Virus record (IMG/VR): IMGVR_UViG_3300023049_000574
Coordinates: 62,001-126,000 of that record
Length of the DNA: 64,000 nt
Source: a virus
Direction: 5' to 3' (one strand)
Part shown: in pieces, positions 51,194 through 57,757 of the stretch
How positions within the stretch are numbered: the first letter of the stretch is position 1
Layout of the letters: the number at the start of each line of letters is the position of its first letter
Program-made: the position numbers and the translations under genes
The notes under the pieces: model-generated
The model's database searches: none
The model's input: only the letters and a program-made list of their open reading frames with translations
Told to the model about the DNA's origin: nothing

Positions 51194-51210
51194 GGTCGCA
51201 AATTGCGACC
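51194..51210. repeat. Palindrome GGTCGCAA-A-TTGCGACC
   Basis: A perfect 8-bp inverted repeat with a 1-nt centre in the 41-bp gap between the terminator and the first tRNA. It might be a processing hairpin (6 bp, loop AAATT) or a protein-binding site; related to the shorter repeat at 30761. Confidence 0.5.
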
Positions 51211-51219
51211 ACAATAAAT

Positions 51220-51296
51220 ACTGACGTATCCCCGATGTCTTATATACATCATGAAGGTAGCGGTTGAAAACGTGGGTTCGAATCCCACCGTCAGTA
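51220..51296 (+). tRNA. Unusual tRNA-Ile-like gene (TAT), no normal D-arm
   Basis: Acceptor ACTGACG / CGTCAGT pairs perfectly, anticodon stem GATGT / ACATC with loop CTTATAT (anticodon TAT), T-arm GTGGG-TTCGAAT-CCCAC perfect. Only 7 nt separate acceptor and anticodon stem, and the variable region is 21 nt, ending GGTTGAAAAC. AUA codons are frequent in this AT-rich genome. Confidence 0.55.
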
Positions 51297-51304
51297 CAAA
51301 ATAT

Positions 51305-51384
51305 GCATCAGTATCCGAGGGGAGCTTCTAACTCCTTATCCGTAATTGGAGATGAAAATGTAGGTTCGATTCCTATCTGGTGTA
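51305..51384 (+). tRNA. Unusual tRNA-Arg-like gene (TCT), no normal D-arm
   Basis: Acceptor GCATCAG / CTGGTGT, anticodon stem GGGAG / CTCCT with loop CTTCTAA (anticodon TCT), T-arm GTAGG-TTCGATT-CCTAT. The acceptor-anticodon linker is 8 nt and the variable region 23 nt. The sequence CCGTAAT-GGA--TGAAAATGT is shared with the unusual tRNA-Arg at 42846. Confidence 0.55.
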
Positions 51385-51394
51385 CAAATTTTAT

Positions 51395-51469
51395 GGGGTG
51401 TAGCACAGGCGTAGCCTAAATCGTTTGCAACGATTTCAGAACAACAGGGTTCGATTCCCTTACACTCCA
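51395..51469 (+). tRNA. tRNA-Ala (TGC), atypical D-arm
   Basis: Acceptor GGGGTGT / ACACTCC, anticodon stem AATCG / CGATT with loop TTTGCAA, T-loop TTCGATT. The D-region is 17 nt with a compact AGGC-GTA-GCCT hairpin rather than the standard D-loop; one T-stem mismatch. Confidence 0.75.
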
Positions 51470-51475
51470 CTAAAT

Positions 51476-51549
51476 GGTTCGGTAGCTTAATTGGATAAAG
51501 CAATCGGTTTCTAACCGATAGAGTGAGAGTTCGACCCTCTCCCGAATCA
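51476..51549 (+). tRNA. tRNA-Arg (TCT)
   Basis: Canonical cloverleaf: acceptor GGTTCGG / CCGAATC, D-arm with TTGGATAAAG, anticodon ATCGG-TTTCTAA-CCGAT, T-arm GAGAG-TTCGACC-CTCTC. Confidence 0.93.
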
Positions 51550-51559
51550 CCAAATATAT

Positions 51560-51632
51560 GGGGGTTTAGCTCAGTCTGACCGTAAGCGGCACATTTGCAA
51601 TGTGCGTCACACATCGATTCGAAGAAGTGTAA
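51560..51632 (+). pseudogene. Degenerate tRNA-Ala-like sequence (TGC)
   Basis: The 5' half is intact: acceptor strand GGGGGTT, a D-arm region with TAGCTCAGTCTG, and anticodon arm GCACA-TTTGCAA-TGTGC. The 3' half has TTCGAAG but no matching T-stem, and no strand complementary to GGGGGTT follows, so the acceptor cannot form. Likely a decayed or truncated tRNA. Confidence 0.6.
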
Positions 51633-51643
51633 AAATATAGAAT

Positions 51644-51739
51644 ATGAAAATGAAACTAAAAATACTAACGTTAGATGAACTAAAAGAAAGAATTAAAACA
51701 TTCGATAAAAAATATGGAAAATATTATGAAAAAGAATAA
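51644..51739 (+). CDS. Small basic ORF (31 aa) after tRNA array 2
   Basis: MKMKLKILTLDELKERIKTF and a Lys/Tyr-rich end, 31 residues, amphipathic helix-like. It directly follows the tRNA array. It may be a real small protein or chance; no family. Confidence 0.35.
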   Translation: MKMKLKILTLDELKERIKTFDKKYGKYYEKE

Positions 51740-51805
51740 CAATAACTTAGGAGGACACCGCTACCAAGCATTGATACTCGACACCAAAGGAAACTAAAGA
51801 AATAT

Positions 51806-51822
51806 TCTAAGAACTTCTTAGA
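51806..51822. repeat. Palindrome TCTAAGAA-C-TTCTTAGA at a start codon
   Basis: A perfect 8-bp inverted repeat ending one base before the ATG at 51824. As RNA or DNA it could control this gene (operator or initiation-blocking hairpin). The 51740-51805 stretch shows no gene. Confidence 0.45.
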
Positions 51823-51823
51823 G

Positions 51824-52234
51824 ATGTTTAACTTTTTCCTCAATAGTCATAGGAATGGGATATTAACCTTTTCGGGAACAAATGATTTCAGTGTCGAGTA
51901 TAAACAAGATGGATATGATAGTAGGTTATGTTTTAGGAAGTTTGATAATGGTGATTACCAAAACAAAGTTGTACATACTAAACACCCTAATATACTATTT
52001 AGTGTAATTAAAGGAAAGAAGTCATGGGGTCTATTTGTTAATGAATGGTCAGATGGAATCGTTGAATCTAGCTTTACTATCGATGAAATTAAAACAGTAT
52101 TCGATGAACAGAATATCAAAGTTCCCGATCCATTATGGAAAGACTTTTTAAACACAATTGGTAGAAAGAAAAGGATAAGAAATCAAAAATACTACAATGA
52201 GCTTATTAAAAATAGTATTATTTCCAATACTTAA
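51824..52234 (+). CDS. Hypothetical protein (136 aa)
   Basis: Unrecognised family. Strand-rich N-terminal half (ILTFSGTNDFSVEYKQ), Trp-containing middle (KKSWGLFVNEWSDG) and helical, basic C-terminus. It overlaps the convergent glycanase gene by 17 bp. The palindrome right before its ATG is the notable feature. Confidence 0.55.
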   Translation: MFNFFLNSHRNGILTFSGTNDFSVEYKQDGYDSRLCFRKFDNGDYQNKVVHTKHPNILFSVIKGKKSWGLFVNEWSDGIVESSFTIDEIKTVFDEQNIKVPDPLWKDFLNTIGRKKRIRNQKYYNELIKNSIISNT

Positions 52235-53012
52235 AACTCTTAACAGTCATTTCTGATCCGTTATGAGGATGTCCCTTATTAACACTCGTACCTATAATCG
52301 GTACTAAACCACCTTTGATTCTTTCTAAAATGTTCTTATTAGTTATCTTTCTAACTAAGAAACCATCGTAATATAATTCGATTTTATCATCGTTCCATAT
52401 AATAGCAAATGATACATCACGTCCAAATTCGTTTGGAATATAGTGAGTGTGTGCGCCAATATTTTTAGCGTTATCACCATAGTCTTCACCATAATGTATA
52501 TTGGTCTGTGGTTTAGATTTAGTTGCTTTATTTTTTGTATAAATTTCTATAACATCTATTTCAGGTAGAACTTTATAATCCAATTCTTTTTCTGTGCCAT
52601 CTGTTACGAACCATAATGGAGCATGCCAAATACCTGTGGCTGCTTTCATATTAACTATAACTTCCATAGCACCTTTAAAGTATGTTTTCTTACTAAATAA
52701 GATACCTGTTTTAAAGTCCATTGTCTTATTGTTCTTCTTGTTTAACTTAGGGCTAAATTCTGTTGATAACCTTACACCACCTTCTACAAGGTTAGTACAT
52801 GACTTATCGTTATATGATAGATCAGCATCGTCTGAATGTGTTCCCCACCATAAAGTTTTTTGCCACTGTTTAGTTAGTTTACTGAAGTCCTCATGTACAT
52901 CAAGTGTTAATCCCTTAGGATCAAAATCTTTAACCTTACTAGAAAGTCTTCTTCCTATGTTATTTTTATATAACAAGTAATAATTATATAACTTTTCTTT
53001 TAAATTTCCCAT
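52218..53012 (-). CDS. GH16-type glycoside hydrolase
   Basis: A 264-residue concanavalin-like jelly-roll enzyme. LPEIDVIEIY (150-158) contains the GH16 catalytic signature E-x-D-x-x-E (E151 nucleophile, D153, E156 acid/base). WHAPLWFVTDG and TGILFSKKTYFKGAMEV are typical flanking strands. GH16 enzymes cut beta-1,3/1,4 glucans, agarose or carrageenans. There is no signal peptide, so it may be a virion depolymerase for host exopolysaccharide, or act after lysis. An ATAATATATA box is 4 nt upstream. Confidence 0.82.
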   Translation of the reverse strand: MGNLKEKLYNYYLLYKNNIGRRLSSKVKDFDPKGLTLDVHEDFSKLTKQWQKTLWWGTHSDDADLSYNDKSCTNLVEGGVRLSTEFSPKLNKKNNKTMDFKTGILFSKKTYFKGAMEVIVNMKAATGIWHAPLWFVTDGTEKELDYKVLPEIDVIEIYTKNKATKSKPQTNIHYGEDYGDNAKNIGAHTHYIPNEFGRDVSFAIIWNDDKIELYYDGFLVRKITNKNILERIKGGLVPIIGTSVNKGHPHNGSEMTVKSFKYWK

Positions 53013-53016
53013 ACTT

Positions 53017-53026
53017 TATATATTAT
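53017..53026 (-). promoter_or_regulatory. ATAATATATA box, minus strand
   Basis: It ends 4 nt (AAGT) before the ATG at 53012 of the GH16-type gene. Confidence 0.5.
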
Positions 53027-53035
53027 TTTTTCAAT

Positions 53036-53045
53036 TTAATATATA
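53036..53045 (+). promoter_or_regulatory. TTAATATATA box
   Basis: It ends 4 nt (GCTT) before the ATG at 53050; together with 53017-53026 it forms a divergent pair. Confidence 0.5.
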
Positions 53046-53049
53046 GCTT

Positions 53050-53622
53050 ATGAAGTATATTAAACCCTTTAATGAATCTATTAAATTCCCTGAGATTGAT
53101 GATATGTATACTAGACACAATCAGCTAAAGGTAAATAAAGATAATATTCAAGAAGAAATAAATGACATAGAACACAGACTTATTAAAACACAAGACGAAT
53201 ATATTAGTAAAATCGAAACTATATTAAATAAAGTTGTAGAACATTTTAGAATGAATGTTACATCAAACAAGGGGATAATGATAATAAAAACACAAAATGA
53301 TATTATACGACATGATACAAAAGAAAATGATGATGTATTCAATTTGTCTAACTTGGTTGATAATTTTAAATTTAAAACCGCTTATCCAGATAATCCAATT
53401 GAGGTAACACAAGAAGAATATGTGTTATATGATATTTTTGTAGAAAGGTCTATTAAAGACGGAAACAACGGAAACACAAATGTATTTTATTTGATTCCTA
53501 CTTATGATGAAAATGAACTTCATCTTCATTTAACTTATATTCATGTTAAGGATTTGATGAAGTTATATGAAAGATTAGTAAAGAATATTTCAGGTAATAT
53601 GTTAATGAAAATAAATAATTAA
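53050..53622 (+). CDS. KKLNE-repeat family protein, single unit, MKYIKPFNES tag
   Basis: A 190-residue protein. MKYIKPFNES is the tag form most like T4 internal-protein leaders. A coiled coil (about 25-75), a mixed middle, and a final helix VKDLMKLYERLVKNISGNML, ending MKINN, align with the end of each repeat unit in the proteins at 55.4-60.3 kb. Function unknown. Confidence 0.65.
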   Translation: MKYIKPFNESIKFPEIDDMYTRHNQLKVNKDNIQEEINDIEHRLIKTQDEYISKIETILNKVVEHFRMNVTSNKGIMIIKTQNDIIRHDTKENDDVFNLSNLVDNFKFKTAYPDNPIEVTQEEYVLYDIFVERSIKDGNNGNTNVFYLIPTYDENELHLHLTYIHVKDLMKLYERLVKNISGNMLMKINN

Positions 53623-53626
53623 ACTA

Positions 53627-53920
53627 ATGAAAAATATAAAAACATTTGAATCATTTATAGACGATCAGGGTAATATCAAAGACTTCAATCATAAAACATA
53701 TATTATAATTTCCAAGAAACATATTAATAATTTATATTTATCTCAATTAGATCCACCAAGGTTTACGGGAGAGAGTAGCGCAATGAGGAAAACTTATCAT
53801 TTCCCTTCATTAGATGATGCTTTAGAATATAAATCTAAACACCCTAAAAGAAATAAACATTGGAGTATACACGAATATAACCCAACTAAAACGATTAGTA
53901 TGGGTAATACGGTTGGTTAA
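53627..53920 (+). CDS. Small protein with MKNIKTFES tag
   Basis: A 97-residue protein beginning MKNIKTFESFIDDQG. The rest is a mixed fold with basic stretches (KSKHPKRNKHWSIHEYNP). It starts 4 bp after its neighbour and its stop abuts the stop of the convergent gene. Confidence 0.6.
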   Translation: MKNIKTFESFIDDQGNIKDFNHKTYIIISKKHINNLYLSQLDPPRFTGESSAMRKTYHFPSLDDALEYKSKHPKRNKHWSIHEYNPTKTISMGNTVG

Positions 53921-54625
53921 TTAATTAGACTTTCTATAATCGATTAAGAAATCATATAATTTTCTAATATTTTCATAGCTTGTACTATTCCTAAAAGCGT
54001 TTAGATCAGTAACCATTAACTCACCGTGTAGATCAAATAACCTTTTCCAATCATCAAATACGCCTTTATATTCAGGGTTATTTTCTACAAATCTTTCAAA
54101 GTTTGGTAAATTAATAACATCACCAATAAATATTTCAGATCGTGCTATATTACTTTGGTTTAAAGATCCATCAACTTCTATAATATTCTTAGAGTCTCGA
54201 TAAGCCTTTCCGATCTCTTTAGCTGAATGTAAATTCAATAAAGCTGTTTCCATATACTTAGATAGTGGTTCAACTAAGACATCATTACCTAATGTGGGTA
54301 TTATTAATTCTTCGAAATTCTCTAATGCTTTTTCGGCATTTTTAGTCTTAATCACTGTGATTAGATCTTCTCTTATCTTCTTAATAAGAGTATCAAGATT
54401 TTTTATGAACTCTTCGCTCTCATTATCCTTCTTCCAATCTCTGAAACCATTTGGGTTATCTATAAATTCATCTTGCTTCATATTCCAATCGAAATTATGT
54501 AAATAATGATGTCCGTATTCACCTCTTAGTGTTTTTAATACATCTTTAGGGAATGAATTAAAATCAACTAAATCCTTTGATTCTATATTATATTCGTTTA
54601 TCTTTGTAATTAAATATTTACCCAT
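53921..54625 (-). CDS. Helical hypothetical protein (234 aa)
   Basis: A 234-residue, mostly helical protein. MGKYLITKINEYNIES is a loose match to the tag. No family recognised; GHHYLHNFDWNMKQDEFIDN could be part of a metal site. Its ATG is only 14 bp from the ATG of the divergent gene at 54640, with a TTAATATATA box between. Confidence 0.55.
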   Translation of the reverse strand: MGKYLITKINEYNIESKDLVDFNSFPKDVLKTLRGEYGHHYLHNFDWNMKQDEFIDNPNGFRDWKKDNESEEFIKNLDTLIKKIREDLITVIKTKNAEKALENFEELIIPTLGNDVLVEPLSKYMETALLNLHSAKEIGKAYRDSKNIIEVDGSLNQSNIARSEIFIGDVINLPNFERFVENNPEYKGVFDDWKRLFDLHGELMVTDLNAFRNSTSYENIRKLYDFLIDYRKSN

Positions 54626-54629
54626 ATAC

Positions 54630-54639
54630 TATATATTAA
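54630..54639 (-). promoter_or_regulatory. TTAATATATA box shared by divergent starts
   Basis: On the minus strand the box ends 4 nt (GTAT) before the ATG at 54625. Its other end touches the plus-strand ATG at 54640. Confidence 0.5.
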
Positions 54640-55410
54640 ATGATAGATCAATTAATACAAGAACTTTATGATGAGGATGGTATTAATCTAGAGATCTCAG
54701 CAGGAGACAAATTAGATAATACCATTAAGTATGTGACAGATAAATTGATTGCTCATATACCCGAAGATTCTTATACTAAAATCAATAGGAATTATATAGA
54801 CATTAAAATAGAAAACAATAGTCGTTATTATAGTAACGTAAAGACAAATGAAGAATATAGAAACCAATTATTTGCAAACGTTAAGTCTGTTGAAATCCAT
54901 AAATTTTACCCACAAGTAGTTAAAAATTTACTTGTATTAAATTTAATTAATGGTTATGACGAAGAAAGGAGAGAATCGTCTGTTGTGTTCCAAGATCATA
55001 AAAAGGTATTTCTCTTTTTAATCAACAGATTTACTGAACAGGATACAGGATGTAAACATATCAATGCTTATATAAACTCTTTTTATGTGTTTGTCCAAGT
55101 ACAAACATCTCCTTATTTAAGAGGAATAAACGAGTTATTTTTAAAAGAATCTAAAGATAACTTGTTGTTTTATATAGACTCTTTGTATTACAAAGAAGTA
55201 AATAAGGGTCTTATCAACCAATTAGATAGGCTTGGGTTAAATTATAGTATAGAAGATATTGATTATATATACATCGGTGAAGGTATTCAGTTTTATGAAA
55301 AACGAAATGATGAAATTTATATGAAGGGGTTCAATCCAAAAAAACAGGAAGAAGTAGAAAATATGATTAAAGTTAGAGAAAGGGATAGGAAAATAGATTC
55401 TCTGTTTTAA
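54640..55410 (+). CDS. Hypothetical protein with RDRKIDSLF tail
   Basis: A 256-residue protein, unrecognised. YTKINRNYIDIKIENNSRYY and EIHKFYPQVVKNLLVLNLI are typical of the mixed alpha/beta body. It ends VRERDRKIDSLF, a C-terminal tail copy. It starts at the box shared with the divergent gene. Confidence 0.6.
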   Translation: MIDQLIQELYDEDGINLEISAGDKLDNTIKYVTDKLIAHIPEDSYTKINRNYIDIKIENNSRYYSNVKTNEEYRNQLFANVKSVEIHKFYPQVVKNLLVLNLINGYDEERRESSVVFQDHKKVFLFLINRFTEQDTGCKHINAYINSFYVFVQVQTSPYLRGINELFLKESKDNLLFYIDSLYYKEVNKGLINQLDRLGLNYSIEDIDYIYIGEGIQFYEKRNDEIYMKGFNPKKQEEVENMIKVRERDRKIDSLF

Positions 55411-55416
55411 TATATA
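55407..55416 (+). promoter_or_regulatory. TTAATATATA box
   Basis: It ends 4 nt (CTCT) before the ATG at 55421 and overlaps the upstream stop codon. Confidence 0.5.
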
Positions 55417-55420
55417 CTCT

Positions 55421-55798
55421 ATGAAGTATATAAAACCAATCAATGAACATTTTGATCATCTTCCTAAAGATGAAATTATTGATAGATTAGAACGCCTTCT
55501 AACTATTGCATATATGCAATTAAGAGATGAGCTTATATATAGTAATGTTAATCAACTTTTATTAGATGAGGGGATAAAAAGCTCTGAGTTTATTAAAGTA
55601 AATGATGAAGGTTGGGCAATAGAAGGTTATTATTATACTATGAAAGAAGGTGAAGATGAACCTGCTTATCTTTATGACAGAAAAGAATTAAAACATTTTG
55701 ATAAAGATATACTTGCTAAGATACTTGAATTTCTTGGTAAAGAAGAGAAGTTTTCTCGTATCTTAAACCAAGAGATGTTTAAAAAATTAAATAAGTAA
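55421..55798 (+). CDS. KKLNE-repeat family protein, one short unit
   Basis: A 125-residue single-unit protein. MKYIKPINEHFDHL is a tag form; the helix ILAKILEFLGKEEKFSRILN, then QEMFKKLNK, is the family end. It is followed directly by the next member. Confidence 0.65.
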   Translation: MKYIKPINEHFDHLPKDEIIDRLERLLTIAYMQLRDELIYSNVNQLLLDEGIKSSEFIKVNDEGWAIEGYYYTMKEGEDEPAYLYDRKELKHFDKDILAKILEFLGKEEKFSRILNQEMFKKLNK

Positions 55799-55799
55799 A

Positions 55800-57254
55800 A
55801 TGATAAAAGATTTTAAAACCTTTAGTAAAAACGTGAAATCAGATATAGATAAAATGGATGGTTATAGATCTAAGATTTATAAACTGAAACTACAAATGGA
55901 TGAAACATATAAAGAAGATATCATAGAGGGTGTAATGCTTTTGTTGAATGTTATTAAGGATAAGTATAAGTTTGATAACTTATTTAACTTTCTAAGAGAT
56001 GATATAATCAAAGATAGCACAGATATATTAGAAGCTATTAGAGAATTAGCTATATACGTTGATGACTCTTCATACGCACCTGAGAATATAAGATACATAA
56101 ATGGGAATTGGTATATCGATGTTTATTTCAGAAAATATGAAGAAGGGACGTTAATATTTTCTGAAATAGAAACAGAATCATTATTTGAAATATTTGAAAT
56201 ATTATTACACGGACTAAGTTCTGAATTGAATTCCGAAGCAATGAAAAAATTAAATGAGTCTACTGTATTCTTCGATATAGAAAATACTATTAGTAAAATC
56301 AATGATAAGAGAAAAGAGATCAAAGACACAAAGAAGAAATTAAAACGTTTGAACACAGAAACAATAGAACTCAGTAAAAGTATAAACAAGTATAAAGAAA
56401 AAATGATCTTTCAGATAGAAGACATTTTAATTAATGTAGTTAAAGAAGAAAATACATTAGAGGCTTATATGCGAGAAAACGACATGGAGATTTTATATGA
56501 TGAGATTTTTGATGATATGGTTAAGGTAGTCCATCAAGAATATCCTGATCATGATATATTTAATCTAACTGCAGAGAATGGTTATTGGGCATTTGATGCT
56601 GAGGACGGACAAGGACATGTTGATTCAGTAATAATTAGTGATGATTTAGATACTATATCTGTTTATAAAATATTAAAGATACTTGCTACTATACCACAAG
56701 TGAGTAAGTATATAAATCAGAGCGCAATGAAGAAACTGAATGAATCTAAATTAGAAGAAGTGGGTACTATCCTTAATAATAAAAGGGAATTAGAAGTTAA
56801 GTTAAAAGACTTACAACAAGATGTTAATAAAATAGACCAAACACTTCTTAATATAAAACTTGATCTTATGGTTAAGATAAACAACATATTCGAAAGTCTT
56901 ATGTCTAAATATAATTTAACACCTGATAAAAATGGATTTATTGTTATAGATAAAGCTCTCAAAGAAAAGGGAGTTGATATTTTAGATGAAATGGGTAATA
57001 TAGAATTTAGATTTACTGATATGGGTATTATAAGAAGTACTACATTTAATGACACACAGACAATATCTAATATAGTTCTTGAAACAAGAGATGGAGTATT
57101 AACAGATATTCAAATATCAGGGAATCCTAATATCCATAACTATAAGAGATTAGAGAATGTGGATGTGGGTGGGTTATTTAACTTATATAAATATTTACTG
57201 ATCAATATAGGTGGTAAGTATATTAAAAAAATGAACGAAATGAACAATGATTAA
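55800..57254 (+). CDS. KKLNE-repeat protein, three units
   Basis: A 484-residue protein of three tandem units ending at about 153 (AMKKLNES), 315 (AMKKLNES) and 481 (YIKKMNE). Each unit is a coiled coil of about 45 residues, then a helix resembling I-x-x-I-x-x-K-Y-x-x, a short beta/loop segment and a last helix. The boundary L-N-E followed by S resembles the L/I-x-E sites cut by T4-type prohead proteases (inference). The N-terminus MIKDFKTFSKN is a tag variant. Confidence 0.65.
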   Translation: MIKDFKTFSKNVKSDIDKMDGYRSKIYKLKLQMDETYKEDIIEGVMLLLNVIKDKYKFDNLFNFLRDDIIKDSTDILEAIRELAIYVDDSSYAPENIRYINGNWYIDVYFRKYEEGTLIFSEIETESLFEIFEILLHGLSSELNSEAMKKLNESTVFFDIENTISKINDKRKEIKDTKKKLKRLNTETIELSKSINKYKEKMIFQIEDILINVVKEENTLEAYMRENDMEILYDEIFDDMVKVVHQEYPDHDIFNLTAENGYWAFDAEDGQGHVDSVIISDDLDTISVYKILKILATIPQVSKYINQSAMKKLNESKLEEVGTILNNKRELEVKLKDLQQDVNKIDQTLLNIKLDLMVKINNIFESLMSKYNLTPDKNGFIVIDKALKEKGVDILDEMGNIEFRFTDMGIIRSTTFNDTQTISNIVLETRDGVLTDIQISGNPNIHNYKRLENVDVGGLFNLYKYLLINIGGKYIKKMNEMNND

Positions 57255-57741
57255 AGATTTTAAACAGTTTTCTAAAGATTTTCAAAATGCTATTTCTAAC
57301 ATAGATAGAAAACAAACAGAGATTAATAGAGAAAAAAGAGACGTAGAAACTAAGTATAAGAAAGAAATGTGTGACATCATCGATAAAATATTAGATGAGT
57401 TAAGAGAAAGATATGACTTCGATGATCTCATTAATTACCTAGAACAGAAAAAGACCAAGGGAGACGAAAAGCTTTTAAATGAAATTAGGTATATATCATT
57501 TGAGTTCTATGGTGGATATTATACTATGGGTACAATAACACATAATGACGAAGACTATGAACTTCTTATGTATGAAGACGAAGATAATTATAGAGAATTT
57601 GCTTTTATTGAAATGGATATTATGCCATTATACGAATTCTTCAAAGGTCTATTGAATTATTATTCTACTATTACGAACTCCGAAGTTTTCAAAAAATTAA
57701 ACGAGATGTCAAATAATATAGCATCCCATTTGGATAAGTGA
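57247..57741 (+). CDS. KKLNE-repeat protein, one unit
   Basis: A 164-residue protein overlapping the previous gene by 8 bp. MIKDFKQFSKDF closely matches the start of the three-unit protein (MIKDFKTFSKN); it ends EVFKKLNEMSNNIASHLDK. A coiled coil (about 15-40) precedes the DKILDELRERYDFDDLINYL helix. Confidence 0.65.
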   Translation: MIKDFKQFSKDFQNAISNIDRKQTEINREKRDVETKYKKEMCDIIDKILDELRERYDFDDLINYLEQKKTKGDEKLLNEIRYISFEFYGGYYTMGTITHNDEDYELLMYEDEDNYREFAFIEMDIMPLYEFFKGLLNYYSTITNSEVFKKLNEMSNNIASHLDK

Positions 57742-57743
57742 AT

Positions 57744-57753
57744 TTAATATATA
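57744..57753 (+). promoter_or_regulatory. TTAATATATA box
   Basis: It ends 4 nt (CTTT) before the ATG at 57758. Confidence 0.5.
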
Positions 57754-57757
57754 CTTT

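Noticed and set aside
51336-51614. Open frame on the minus strand across tRNA array 2
   Set aside because: Same artefact: antisense to tRNA genes, with RNRTY/DRNRTY-like strings typical of spurious tRNA-antisense ORFs.
52594-52980. Plus-strand ORF inside the GH16-type gene
   Set aside because: It is the complement of a gene with a conserved catalytic motif on the other strand.
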